DNA of 64,000 nt from Pomphorhynchus laevis (GCA_012934845.2 WNNJ02001554.1:124001-188000), one strand, 5' to 3'. Positions 46,604-57,967 are shown, numbered from the stretch's first letter. A program made the numbers and translations. The notes: a model not told the origin generated them from the sequence alone.

Positions 46604-47290
46604 TTATTTATTATTCATCCATAAAAATTTGCCACTTAAGAGTTTAAATTTATTCTTTATATTATTGTGTTGATTTATATATTTTACTATTTTCTGCTTG
46701 ATGTTATTTTTATAGTAACCTAGTTTAAAATATGTATCTATTAAATTATTTAAATGATTTTGAAGAAAGCCAATATCATTACAAATTGTTGCAATTCTTA
46801 AAATTTCATTATTTAATGTATTATATTTTATATTATATGGTATGCATGAATGCTCATGCAAAAATATGTTTCTTGTAAATTTAAATATGTCATCTTTACG
46901 ATATAAATTAACAGTAGTTTTAGTTAATGTTAATTTAATGTTCATATCTAGATATACACCTTCTTTATCATTAATATTGGTTTTGTTAAGAATAAGGCTT
47001 TCTGGATAAATGTGCTCACTAATTGAATAAAAATTATTAGAATTAAATACACATATATCATCAATGTATCGAAACATATATTTCATATATTTATATTGTT
47101 TAGATTTAGTTTTTACACAGTTATGAACAAATTCATATTCTATAAAGCTTAAAAACAAGTCAGCTATAATTGGGCTACTATTACCACCCATTGGAACACC
47201 TTTTACTTGTCTAAATATAGATGTCCCTACTTTTAAATAATTTTGATTTATCAAAATATTTAAGGATTCTATTAATTCAATTTTATCCAT
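46604..47290 (-). CDS. Penelope-like reverse transcriptase, partial
   Basis: 228 codons starting at MDKIELIESL. Motifs: QVKGVPMGGNSSPIIADLFLS near residue 30 (the GVPMGS-type box) and YMFRYIDDICVFNS near 70 (catalytic YIDD). Then come the IYPESLILNKTN segment, YLDMNIKL near 115 and a long C-terminal part with PYNIKYNTLNNEILRIATIC. The RYIDD box and GVPMG box resemble Penelope-like elements rather than LINEs (which here have FADD or YADD) or retroviruses. The thumb continues to the stop, and I see no GIY-YIG endonuclease after it. The N-terminal half is absent, since 47291-47340 is AT-rich and out of frame. No break is visible within the ORF. Confidence 0.7.
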   Translation of the reverse strand: MDKIELIESLNILINQNYLKVGTSIFRQVKGVPMGGNSSPIIADLFLSFIEYEFVHNCVKTKSKQYKYMKYMFRYIDDICVFNSNNFYSISEHIYPESLILNKTNINDKEGVYLDMNIKLTLTKTTVNLYRKDDIFKFTRNIFLHEHSCIPYNIKYNTLNNEILRIATICNDIGFLQNHLNNLIDTYFKLGYYKNNIKQKIVKYINQHNNIKNKFKLLSGKFLWMNNK

Positions 47291-47299
47291 ATATTTATA

Positions 47300-48070
47300 T
47301 TTATTTGATGGTTTAATTTTTGTTAAATAAAATCACTTTTATTTTTAAGATACAATTTCGTAAACGATTCTGACACGCACTGATAATTAATTAATAATTA
47401 ATGATAATTTGCACTGATAATTGATAATTATTTAAAATTTTGTAATTACAAGGAAAAGTTAAAAGACAGTCAATTCTACACCAGAATTGCGTATGCTATT
47501 TTTCCTAACGGTACCTCATTAAAAACTAAATTGCGGAATACAGTTAACATTTATATTTAATGGATTTCTTGTAGAAATCCATTTTGCCGCACAAAAAAAA
47601 ACAGAAGACGGAAATTACATAAAAGTGTGTTCAGCGTTGCTTACCTTAATAGTTCGTGAGCAAGTCATTATGAAGGCAAATTAATACTCATAATTAAACA
47701 TAATTAAACCGAATATTTTCCTTCATTTATTATGTAAGTAACAAGTAAAACAAATATTTTAATTAATTCAATTAATTTAAAGGCAATTTACTATAGTTTC
47801 AAAGCTTCAATATGTGAATATCAGTTAATAAATAATTTTAAAAATTACATTTCACATGTTATAAGAAAAAACTTGAAAATTTTAATAACTACTACAAATA
47901 GTGGATATGTGGACAAATTGTGGCTATATTACAATTGTAGCTAGAATAGGGTAATGTAATTATTAAAAATTAAATATTATTAAATATTATATAATTAAAT
48001 ATTATTATCTAAGATAAAAATTTTTATCGACACATTTGAGTGTAAGTCATTCTCTAAATAGTTGAACGAG
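47300..48070. other. AT-rich spacer, no feature seen
   Basis: A small TAATTAATGATAATT duplication near 47380-47430. A TAATGGATTTCTTGTAGAAATCCATT-like short hairpin lies at 47559-47583. No gene. Confidence 0.45.
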
Positions 48071-49551
48071 TGCAAGTGTTTGGGTGTAGATATTGAACAA
48101 GTTATACATGTAGATGGCGTAAATGATTATGGCGAATCACAGCATAGGAAGTTGTTGTCTTATTATTCTGATGTGCATGTGCATTTGTGATCACGTGAGT
48201 ACTCTGAAACATTGTCTATAATTACCTGATTTTTTCATTAACTCTCAAATTCCCTGGTTGAACGTAAATTTATTTCTTTGATACTTCATGAGATAGATCA
48301 ATTCCTGTTTCGTCAAGTAAAGGGACTAATCAAGTGTTGGCATTCAGAAACACTATAATGACGATGTGTTCACATGATGTGAAGTATTTTCTGATATGTT
48401 TGATGTGTTCGAGATATGTCGTAGCTACTCTAAGTGTAAGTATCTTTCGAATAAGGAATACACTTAATGATCAACAACCTCGTTTTTAGATGTTAAATGT
48501 GAACATATAATTACTCAACTTGCGGTTTTAGATTCAAAGTCTATCATTCGCATTTTAAATGATATATCATTTGAGCAACGATAATATCTAGAAAAGAAAC
48601 AACATGATCTATTTTGTTTGAGAGATTAAAGTAAGAATAATGTATGGATCAGAAATTTTATATGCGCTGCCTAAAACCCATTGTTTGATGGTTATTATTA
48701 AAAGCTAAACTTAAAATGGCTAATCGGTTATTGCAGTCCGTTAATATAATAAATGTTCGTAAGATAAAAGATAGCTTTAGCTTTGATAGAAATGGCTTAT
48801 TCATTAGTGCACAAGTTTTAAATTGTCAATATTAATTAAAGCTTTTATGGTTTTTAGTGTCATTCCTTATTTATTAGGTCAGCAGTCCAATCTACTTTTT
48901 AGGAATGGGTACACTCTGTTTTGTCTCTCTTGTATGAATCAGCTGCTACCGGACTTTACGACATTTATCAGTACCTTTTTCGTCTTTAAAAATTTCAACA
49001 AACCCTCTTAAGAACACTTATTCCATTATTTATAGACCAAAATGCATTCGGCACGGTTGGTGTATTTACTGATCAGTACTACTTACAGTTCTTGCAAGCA
49101 AATTGTTGAAGCGTATTGAATATGTTCGTATAATAAAGCATCTGACTGGTACTGATCAACTACACGTTTATCAACATGGGTTGCGCGGGAGTTCCTTTCG
49201 CTTGTCTAACTAAATTTGCGTTCGCAAATTGATAAGGCATCTATAGTTTTTCTTATCATACCTTATTTTATTATTACTTTTTGATTAGATTCTTTGTCTA
49301 TATTTCTATCTATATTCGGAGAGCATCCATTACTAATTATATCGGCTCACAGGTTATTAAAGGTAAAGGATTTATCGAAATCCATTGATCCTTTTAGGAG
49401 TCGCTGATCATCTATAGCATCGGGCATACCTTTGGGGTGTTGGATATCCTCAGCAGGTTATTAAAAGTCAGAATATTCTGTCTTGTTGATACTATCGATC
49501 TTAAGCGGTTGCATTCAATTAACACATTTACTGATTCTAAAAAGTTTATAA

Positions 49552-49640
49552 TCAAATCAGCGAGCTGAGTCTATGTATTTAATATAATTATAAAATAAAC
49601 AAAACATAATAATGCTAAATCAAAATTTAATAATAAAATA
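49552..49640. repeat. Dispersed repeat, copy 2 of 2
   Basis: Matches 46227-46318 over AATCAGC, GAGTCTA and the shared ATAAAATAAACAAAACATAA core. Here it interrupts the decayed LINE, so it is a mobile or transposed segment. Confidence 0.8.
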
Positions 49641-49668
49641 TTTTTTTGAACACAATGATCTATTTATT

Positions 49669-49891
49669 GATAAAGAATTATTAACGCTGAATCAGAGAAA
49701 GAAGGAAAATTTTTTTGATATTTCGCTAACCTCTGTTAGCATCTTCAGAAAATTACAATTTGATTAAAATATTTAGAATTTGATTGAAAAATTACAATAA
49801 GATTGTAATTTTCTGAAGATGCTAATAGAGGTTAGCAAAATATCAAATAAAAATTTCCTTTTCTTTAATCTAGCTCCAATAATTCTTTATA
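49669..49891. mobile_element. Foldback element 5 with hammerhead-like cores
   Basis: Inverted arms bounded by ATAAAGAATTATT and AATAATTCTTTAT. The plus-strand core is CTGAAGA (49813-49819), T, GCTAAT, AGAG, GTTAGC, then AAAA (GAAA changed). The minus-strand core is complete: CTGAAGA, T, GCTAAC, AGAG, GTTAGC, GAAA. Same family as foldback 3. Inserted in the decayed LINE. Confidence 0.8.
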
Positions 49892-50139
49892 TTTACTGAT
49901 CCTGATATATTACAACCTGATATCAACACTAGAACGAGTGGAGTCTTAGTGAATTTGTTTAAATGTACTCTATTATGCTTTGGTAAAGATAGATCATTCA
50001 ACACCTTATTACGTTGGCACACACGTTATAGCTTAGTCCGTAAATGTAAAGGATTTGGTCATAGAAATTCATTGATCGTTTATAAAAGTATTGAGTGGAT
50101 GTTTTAATGATATTTGGGAAAATACTATTTTTAATTCGA

Positions 50140-50510
50140 TTAAACATTTTTATTTATAAAAAGGCTAGATTTTAAATAGTTTTTAATTTCCTAAAATGCT
50201 ATTATGTTTAAACAAAAAGATTTTTATTTCCTGATAGACCATTGTGTTTAAACAGAAAGATTTTTATTTCCTGATAGACCATTGTGTTTAAACAAAAAGA
50301 TTTTTATTTCGTGATAGACCATTGTGTTTAAACAGTTTGTAATTTTCTAAAAAAATAATAATGATTTATTAAAGTAAAAAACACATTTTCCTGAAAGGCT
50401 ATTGTGTTTAAATAGTTTTGTATTTCATAAAGGCTATTGTTTGAACAAACAGTTTTGAATTCCATTGTAGATTATTGTGTTTAAATAAACAGTTCTTAAT
50501 TTTTGAATTA
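50140..50510. repeat. 40-bp minisatellite (left part)
   Basis: Irregular units of about 40 bp around CTATTGTGTTTAAACA and TTTTTAATTTCCTG. The palindrome TGTTTAAACA recurs. The array continues after LINE F4 at 54495. Confidence 0.9.
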
Positions 50511-50539
50511 CCAATTATTTTGCGAGATTATTCAAAAAA

Positions 50540-51760
50540 ATGTGTAGTGTACAAGTAATTTCGGAGCTATCAAACGATAGTCAATTTCAAGCAAATTCTA
50601 ACAGAATTCCAAACGAAAAAGAGGTTTGTACTAGATGCTCTTCTACTCAAAGTCATAGCGATAAGGTCAGTAATGTTTTGTTATCTTCAGGCGATGCGAA
50701 TGTGCTTCCCCCCATCCCGAAAAAGAGGAACTTGATTTTAATTAAAGTAAGAAGACCTATAGAAAGGGATCAACTATACAATAAATTTCTGAGAAATTTC
50801 TCGCTTCTATATAAGAACAGGATTTTATTTAATTCTGTAAAGATACACCCCTCCGAGGTGAAAATTTCTTTTGTAACATCTGATCTCGCAATGAAATACG
50901 CGGAATATTTTTTGAGAATCTTACAGAATTCGGTGAACTTACCATAAAGCCTATCCTGGCTTCGATCAAAGTTACCAATCTACCATGTTCAATGGATGAA
51001 GATGACAAGCAATCGTTTATGGCAACCTTCAAAGTTTCCAGTCTGAGACCAATCGTGGGTAGGGACGGGAACCCTATCCCGGTTGGCTTTTGTAGTGCGC
51101 CAGTGGAGTTAGCTGAAACTCTATCAAAATCATCATCCAACCCGTTTATGGGGTTCAACATTCGGTTCTCAATAACCGAAATAGACGAATTAACCTACCC
51201 CCACTGCAGCCGATGCCACAAATGGGGTCACTGGGCTTCCAGCTGCAGTGGGATCCCTACATGTGGTATCTGCGGATCAGCCTCTTGTCTATCTCTGTCG
51301 TCGAATGACCGTTGCTCGCCCCCCCCATTCATGTTCAAACTGCGGGGGGAGCCATCCTGCATGGCGTAGGAGCTGCAGTAAGTTCAAGGCGTACAGAAGC
51401 CTTTTTATTCGTCCGGTTAAACCTACAACTTCCTTCTCTTGTGTGGCCGCACCGCGCATGGATGACTCAGAGATATCCCGGTTGATGGATATAAAGATAG
51501 CAGAGTCGCATAGAAGGTTGGAAAACTTTATACTAATGGCCGTGGGTGCTATCAACACGAATCCCACGATTCCAGTGGTATATGTTCTTCCAGAGTCAAA
51601 AAAGAGAGGGGCTTCGGCCAATGCCGTCCCCCCGATCAAGATCGGGAAGCTTATTCGACGTATGACTAAGGGAAATGATGATATTGCCCAGGGGCAAGTA
51701 CCTTTCCTGGAGGGGGCTAGTTGTGGGAAGGGCAACCTTCCTGCACCTAGCTCTGTCTAG
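50540..51760 (+). pseudogene. LINE F4 ORF1: gag-like nucleic-acid-binding protein
   Basis: ATG at 50540, 29 bp after the 5' end. The N-terminal part (KKRNLILIKVRRPIERDQLY) ends at a stop at 50947. The sequence continues in the next frame with FGELTIKPILASIKVTNLPC and RFSITEIDELTYPHCSRC. Knuckle 1 is CSRCHKWGHWASSC (C-x2-C-x4-H-x4-C), knuckle 2 starts CGICGSASC, and knuckle 3, in the first frame again, is CSNCGGSHPAWRRSC (C-x2-C-x3-H-x6-C). Two frameshifts (near 50935 and near 51290) are needed to link them. The C-terminus is a Lys/Arg-rich tail to 51760. RNA-chaperone and RNP role by family. Confidence 0.82.
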
Positions 51761-51951
51761 GCAGGCAATCCTCCATCCAACAAATCCATCACAATGCAGA
51801 GTACTATTTATTCGTAGAGGAAGTGAAGAAAATATTTATTTAATCGAATAGCCTACTGCTATCATCCACTAATAAATAATCCAATATGAGTAAACAATCA
51901 ATTTATAATATGCAGAGTACTCGAGAGCCTTTTTCACTGAATATCCTTTAG

Positions 51952-54369
51952 TGGAAATCGGGAGGTGCTTCTGCCCTAAGACTTCTATCTGGTAGAGATG
52001 TAGATGTTATATTCCTTCAGGAGACGTAGTCTATCCGTCTCCCCCAGGACATTACTCGATTTATCCCAAAGCATATCTGTTCCCACTATACTCAGTACAT
52101 AACCCCACCTCACTCCTCTTCATCTCAAGGACTCTTGACCTTAGTTAAGTGCTCCTTAAGGTCCTCCCTCCTATTAAACTACTCATGTCCAGCCCTTTCT
52201 TGTTTAGTAGTTTCACTCAGTAAGAACGGTAAACGCATAAGTCTAGCCAATGTCTACATCCGTCCAGGGGAAATTCACAAGAACCGTGACCTCCTGGATA
52301 GTATTATTGACAGCGGTTATGACATGATACTTGGAGATTTCAACGACAGAACTGGTCGTTGGATCAATGCAGCACTTCGCAGAGCTAGGAACGGTTATCT
52401 TATTCACAAACCCCCGTCACCTACCTTTCATTGCACATCAACAAATTCTATCCTCGACATTTTACTGCTTCACTCGAGGTGGTTGTTAAAACCCTTCTGC
52501 ACGGAGCAGTCGCGCCAGCAATTGTCCACCTCTCATGACCTAATTCGTTGGAGGATTGAGGAAGATATGTTGCTTCAAAGAAGGTTTCACTTTGATCCTA
52601 TCAGAGTGGCCTTCTTTCAAGCGGCTATCCAACTCTTTCCCATAATAGGAAATGAGAGTCTTACCGAATTTAATACCTACCTCTTTTCGCAAGCTACCGC
52701 GATTTTATCGACTACCTATAAAGGTCGTATATACAATCCTACTCCGACGAAACTCAAGGTCCTAGCGAAATTGCTTAACCTCCCTAATCTCTCTGTTTCC
52801 GCCAGACAGGCTCTCTCGAATGAATACTGGAGCACTAGATATAGGTTCCAGCTGAGTAGGGATAGGACGAGTATTGCTCACCTTAGTCCTTCTCAGTCTT
52901 CATTTTGGAAGATTTTCAAGAAGGAGAAGTTTGTTTGCTGGAAGGATAGAGTATTGGGTTGGATAGAGAATGTTGGCCTTGATAAAGTTTTGGAGGAGTC
53001 ATTAGCCCTACACAACTATAAAGCCACTCTATCACCTCAACCAATCCCGCCTTGGTGTAACTTCAGGAGTAGGGATCTATCTGTTACGGATATCCTTAAC
53101 TCATGGGGTCCACTCCCTGGCATCTCCAAATCCGTCGTTCCACTTTCTTCTCGGGTCTGTCAGCTTTTGACAGCTGATCAGAGAAGAGAGGTGGCCGTCA
53201 CCATGCTTTTAGCCTCCCCATCCGATGTAGCAGGCATCAATATTAGTAAGCGTGTTTTTCTTCCTAAGAAAAAATCCTGCTCATGCCCTAAAGATCTGCG
53301 ACCCATTTCGATTCAAAATGCCCTCGTGTCGATTTACGAAAAAGCGCTTGCGCGTAAAATCCGCGACCATTTAAGTAGGCGTAATTTGATCCCTCCAGGT
53401 TTTCATGGGTTCGTCAAAGGTCGCTCGGTCCATTCAGCAGTTGGTGAGGTGGAGCAGTTTTGTCGGGATAATAGCCATCGTCTAGTTGTGGCTGTTTTCC
53501 TTGACTTTTCTGCTGCATTTGACCGCATCTCCATTCTTTTTGTGATCTCTTCTCTCAGGTCCCTCGGGTTGCCTGCGAGAATTGTGAACAGAGTGGAGAT
53601 CCTGTTGTTTACCAAGCGATTTTACTATGAAGACGACCCTGATGCGCGTCAGTTCTACCCTATTACGGGTGTACCTCAAAAATCCCCACTTTCTCCTATC
53701 TTATATCTTGCTGCCTCTATTAAACTATTCAAAATATTTAAACGCGAACAACGTCTTGTGGTGTACGCTGATGACACCACAGCCCTGTTCACTGGACACA
53801 GGTGTAAATACGTAGTCTCTGACATCAGCCGTTTCTTTTTAAGATTAAAAGATCAGTTACCCATATTCAATCTTATTTTAAACTCAGCTAAATCGCAGTT
53901 GGTCGTCTTTCATGGCACCCCTGCTACAAAACAAAAACTTAAGAGATTAGCACTCTCTGCGCTATCCTCCATATTTGCCTCTGAACCACTTCCCACCTTC
54001 ACAAGTCGAGTAAAATACCTGGGGTTCACCGTTACGGTGAACTGGTCGGCGAAAGCTGACCTAAATAGACTCAAACGTATCATGAAGAAAGCTAGGTGGG
54101 CCCTGAAACGGGCTCAGCATCTGTCATTGAAAGGGAAACCCCAGGTGCGCCTTTGGGGCACTTGGGCTATCTCGGGATTAGTCTTCTTCTCAAGAGGACG
54201 TCCCCCAGAGCAAAGGCTAAGGTTTCTTAAGCTCCTCGTCTCTCGTTTACCAAGCATAGTCCGCGCCGATTGGATTTTTCGGGGGGTGAAAGGACCCCGG
54301 GTGGTTCAGTCGGAAGGCGGCGTGTTGGATCGGTTGGGGGCTCAGATCCCCCTGGACCTGAGGCCATGA
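51952..54369 (+). pseudogene. LINE F4 ORF2: APE endonuclease and reverse transcriptase
   Basis: The frame opens at 51952 (WKSGGASALRLLSG, then VDVIFLQET), is stopped by TAG at 52027-52029, right after the catalytic QET box, and is then open without break to 54369. Endonuclease: LANVYIRPG near 52240, ILGDFNDRTG near 52330 and LLLHSRW near 52465. Reverse transcriptase: RVFLPKKKSC near 53250, DLRPISIQNALVSIYEK near 53295, GFHGFVKGRSVHSA near 53400, VAVFLDFSAAFDRIS near 53490, TGVPQKSPLSPILY near 53665 and VVYADDTTALF near 53755. The C-terminus has KARWALKRAQ and ends GAQIPLDLRP. A single stop makes this a fairly recent insertion; no upstream ATG in frame is seen. Confidence 0.9.
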
Positions 54370-54494
54370 AAGAGAAAGGGAAGATGAAAAAACGAAAGAA
54401 AAATTCTGTCATTTTTTATCTGAGTTAGTTATGACCTACCTTTTTTATTCTTGCATGCTATATTTTGGTGTATTTAATAAAGTCTTTATTATTA

Positions 54495-55615
54495 TTAATT
54501 TTTGAATTATATGGTAGATTATTGTGTTTGAATAAACAGGTTTTCATTTCCTGAAAGGTTAATGTGTTTAAATAAACAATGTGTAACTTCCTGGTAGAAC
54601 ATTGTGCTTAAATAAACATTTTTATTTCTAAAAAGGCTATTGTGTTTAAACAAATAGTTTTTAATTTCCTGGTAGACTATTGTGTTTAAACAGCTTGTAA
54701 TTTTCTATAAGGCTATTTTGTTAAAAAAGTTTTGTGTTTCTAGAAAAGATATTGCTTAAACAAACAGTTTTGAATTCCATGATAGATTATTGTGTTAATA
54801 AGCAGCTTTTAATTCTCTTAGTGGCTATTATGTTTAAACAGTTTTTAATTTCCTTAGTCTATTGAGTTTAAATAAAAATTTTAATTTCTAGAAAGGCTAG
54901 ATTTTAAACAAATAGTTTTTAATTTCCAAAAAGGCTATTATGTTTAAACAAATAGTTTTTAATTTCCTATTAGACTATTGTGTTTAAACAAATAGTTTTT
55001 AATTTCCTGGCAGACTATTGTGTTTTAACATTTTGTAATTTCCTCAAAGGCTATTGTGTTCAAATAGTTTTGTATTTCTTGAAGGCTATTGTTAACCAAA
55101 CAGTTTTGAATTCCATTGTAGATTATTGTGTTTAAATAAACAGTTTTTAATTTTTCCTGTGTGGCAATTGTGTTTAAACAGTTTGTAATTTCTGAGATGC
55201 TATTGTGTTTAAATAAACATTTTTATTTCTAGAAAGGCTAGATTTTAAGCAAATATTTTTTTTATTTCCTAGGAGGCTATTATGTATAAACAAATAGCTT
55301 TTAATTTCCTGATAGACTATTGTGTTCAAACAAACAGTTTGTAATTTATTGAAAGGCTTTTATGTTTAAATAAATAGTTTGTAATTTTATGAGAGGCTAT
55401 TTCATAAAGAGTTAGTAATGTTTTAGAGGCCATTGTATTTAAATAAACAAGTTTTTTTTTAATTTATTGAAAGACCATTATTTAAACAATTAGTTTTTAA
55501 TTTCCTAAAATGCAATTGTGCTTAAATAAACAGTTTGAAATTTAATGATATGATATTTTGTTTAAATAAACATATTGTAATTTCCTGAGTGTTTATTACT
55601 TTATGTTATGTACTT
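54495..55615. repeat. 40-bp minisatellite (right part)
   Basis: Continues the 50140-50510 array after the target-site duplication. Units such as CTATTGTGTTTAAACAAATA followed by GTTTTTAATTTCCTGG are 36-46 bp long and diverged. A further short stretch occurs at 56150-56235. Confidence 0.9.
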
Positions 55616-55944
55616 TGTTTTTTCTTTTAAGAAAATCTTATTATTTTATATGATAATAATAGAATTATAATCTTATTATTCTATATATGTATGTAGTAGC
55701 AAACAGTGATCATTATGTTTGCGTCTGCGATTAGCGGCTTTATCTTTTTATGTAAAATGAGAGATAGCGTTTCCGTGGGATAACCTTATATTATATTTAA
55801 TATTTCATTATATATAATTAACATAAAAATATCATATTATCATAGAAATATCAAAATGTAAATAATGACAATTTAATGATTTACAAAATTATCTCTAAAT
55901 TCAGTTCATGGTACGTCATTTTTATTTCGTGTTTCATTTTAAAG

Positions 55945-56150
55945 AGTTAAGAAAATTAATTAATAAAGAATTATTGAAGCTGTATCAAAGAAAGAAGGAA
56001 CATTTTATTTGATATTTCGCTAACATCTGTAAGCATCTTTAATAATTATCAACTATTATTATTTTAAATAGTTGATAATGATCCATTATTGATAATTATT
56101 GGGCTGGATTAAAGAAGAGAGGAAATTATTTTACTTAAAGTTTCTTATTG
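55945..56150. mobile_element. Foldback element 6, rearranged
   Basis: The left part (AATAAAGAATTATT, then GATATTTCGCTAACATCTGT and AAGCATC) matches foldback 5. The right part (ATTATTGGGCTGGATTAAAG) is in the same and not the inverted orientation, so this copy is rearranged. It interrupts the 40-bp array. The central CTGA core is lost (TTAAAGATGC on the minus strand). Confidence 0.6.
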
Positions 56151-56312
56151 CTTGAGAGTATATTGTGTTTAAACAAATAATTTTTTATTTCCTAGGAGGC
56201 TATTATGTATAAACAAATAGTTTGTAATTTTCTGAGAAGTGATTTAAAACAAAAATATTTTTGATAAAAAAAAACAAATTTATTGATATCGAAATATTTT
56301 TATTGTTTTTAT

Positions 56313-57155
56313 GATGTGGCAGACAAGAAAGAATAGAGAAAACGATACAGGTACCGTCATTATTTTGACTCATCAGTGCCTTGTATCTCCCACTACTGGA
56401 TGCAGAGGAGGACCGGCAGACGGCACGAGTATGTCAAAACATACTTAGAGCTAGAAAATTTCTAACAAACTAGGCACATGCTTCACCAAAAGGATCATTA
56501 GCTAAGAGCACTGGCTAATGCCATCGCATTCTTACTATTTATCTAACAACTTGTATTTTACAAGAAAATGAGAGATTTCCGTGGACATCTTTTCTGTTTG
56601 CATGATGTGGCAGCCACGAAAGAATCGACAAAACGATACCAGGTACCGTTTCGTCATTATTTTGACAAATCAGTGCCAGATACCTCCCACTAATGGATGC
56701 AGAGGAGGACCGGCAGACGGCACGAGTAGGTCAAAGGTACTTAGAGCTAGAAATTTCTAGCAAACTAGGGACATGCTACACCAAAAGGATCGTTAGCAAA
56801 GAGCACTGGCTAATGCCAGCGCATTCTCTCTATTTATCTGCCAACTTATTTGTATTTTACGAGAAAATGAGAGATTTCCGTGGGCATCTTTTCTGTTTGT
56901 ATGATGTGGCAGCCACTTAAGAATCGACAAAACGATACTACGAATTTGCTAAAAAAATTAGCTCCAAGTACCTTTTGACATACTCGTGCCGTCTGCCGGT
57001 CCAACTCTGCATCCTGTAGTGGGAGGTATCTGGCACTGATGAGTCAAAATAATGACGAAACGGTACCCGGTATCGTTTTGTCGATTCTTTCGTGGCTGCC
57101 ACATCATACAAACAGGAAAGATGTCCACGGAAATCTCTCATTTTCTTGTGAAATA
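56313..57155. repeat. 295-bp repeats: two direct copies, a stub and one inverted copy
   Basis: Units start with GATGTGGCAG at 56313, 56604 and 56903 (spacings 291 and 299). The third unit is cut near 56937 and joined to an inverted partial unit (56945-57155). Shared segments include GGAGGACCGGCAGACGGCAC and GAGAGATTTCCGTGG. Each unit carries the hammerhead-like region, complete only in the inverted copy. No protein-coding signal; short open frames here are chance. Confidence 0.88.
57022..57075 (+). ncRNA. Hammerhead-like ribozyme motif in the 295-bp repeat
   Basis: CTGATGA at 57036-57042, then GTCA, an AAATAA loop, TGAC (perfect four-pair stem II) and GAAA at 57057-57060. After a GGTA that could hold the cleavage site, the downstream CCCGGTATC side can pair with upstream GGTATCTGG using G-U pairs, as stem I. 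Two bases (CA) remain unpaired before CTGATGA, and stem III would be very short. In direct copy 1 (56350-56395, minus) the GAAAC segment is missing; in copy 2 (56634-56684, minus) CTGATGA has become CTGATTT. Confidence 0.55.
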
Positions 57156-57831
57156 TTTTTATTTTTTGAAAATTCACAATTCGGTAAATTAAATTCGTTT
57201 ACGCTAATTTATTTCGGGTAAATTCTTTGCTTGAAATTGATTGTTTAAGCAACGAATTTGTACTGTAAATATCAATACTTACCGGGGTAAATTTAATTTT
57301 TAATAAAGTTGATATTTTCTCAATAGATACTCTAAAATTTCGTCATAGAATTTTGATCACAAATTATCTCTCGTATTTACCAATACTTTTAATTTTAAAA
57401 TAACAGATCTCCATCTGTTATTATTATTTTGGCATATATTCTTGAAATATATATTTTTTAAAATTTTTATTATCAGGATGAATAATTTATTTTGTTGATC
57501 CTGTTCTAAAATTTCTAACTTTTACTTTTCTATTTCAAGTTTATGCAATAAATGAAATATTGTAATAACAAATGATTTTATTAAATTCAGACAAAGGATG
57601 TCCAGTTTATATGAATTATATTTAAGCTCCTGTTTTGGACAGAAAAAATCTGTTTTATGAGAAACTTTAAAGATTTAAAATGATTGTCTTTAAGGTACTT
57701 TTATTGTGTAAATATCAAATTTTATACTTTCGAAAAAATCAGAAAGAACACATCATGTAATCGTAAGAAATAAGCTAAATTTAATTTGCAAATATTTGAT
57801 TTTGCTGATCCATTTTTCTTTATTTAATTTT
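57156..57831. other. AT-rich spacer, no feature seen
   Basis: Nothing recognisable. Confidence 0.5.
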
Positions 57832-57967
57832 AGGAGCAAAATCAAAAAGCTTTTAATTTTATTTTAATATTTCGCTAACTTCTGTTAGCATCATCGTTAG
57901 ATGATACTAACAGAAGTTAGCGAAATATTAAAATAAAATAAAAAGTTTTCTTTTTGATCCTGCTCTC
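57832..57967. mobile_element. Foldback element 7
   Basis: Near-perfect 136-bp palindrome: ends GAGCAAAATCAAAAAG and CTTTTTGATCCTGCTC, inner AATATTTCGCTAACTTCTGT. Centre on the plus strand: GATGA, T, ACTAAC, AGAA, GTTAGC, GAAA; the first CT of the core is changed to TTA. Related to foldbacks 3 and 5. Confidence 0.8.

Larger units (their letters stand above)
48070..50120 (+). pseudogene. Very decayed CR1-like LINE, interrupted by a foldback element
   Basis: Coding traces in scattered frames. Near 49095 the plus strand reads SKLLKRIEYVRIIKHLTG and then YQHGLRGSSFRLSN, the reverse transcriptase finger boxes (SKLLE and QHGFRPGRSCLSN). Near 49425 SGIPLG recalls the GVPQG box. Near 49480 ILCLVDTIDLKRLHSIN recalls the FADDLK box. 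After the foldback (49669-49891) LVNLFKCTLLCFG and SLVRKCKGFGHRNSLIVYKS (about 50030) recall the RGHSL C-terminal motif. Boundaries are approximate. Confidence 0.55.
50511..54494 (+). mobile_element. LINE F4 (gag-type zinc knuckles), flanked by target-site duplication
   Basis: Inserted in the 40-bp minisatellite. TTAATTTTTGAATTA is present at 50496-50510 and again at 54495-54509, a 15-bp target-site duplication that fixes both ends. The element is about 3.98 kb, with ORF1 carrying CCHC knuckles, ORF2 with an endonuclease and reverse transcriptase, and an ATT-rich 3' tail. It has no RNase H that I can see. This family is unrelated to F1-F3 at the protein level and belongs in the I/Jockey/R1-like part of the LINE tree by its ORF1. 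Confidence 0.9.

Noticed and set aside
50829-51735. Minus-strand open frames opposite LINE F4 ORF1
   Set aside because: Antisense shadows of a real ORF carrying zinc knuckles on the plus strand.
56693-57221. Three open frames of 60-79 codons
   Set aside because: They lie in the non-coding 295-bp repeat in both orientations and encode the same repeat backwards and forwards.
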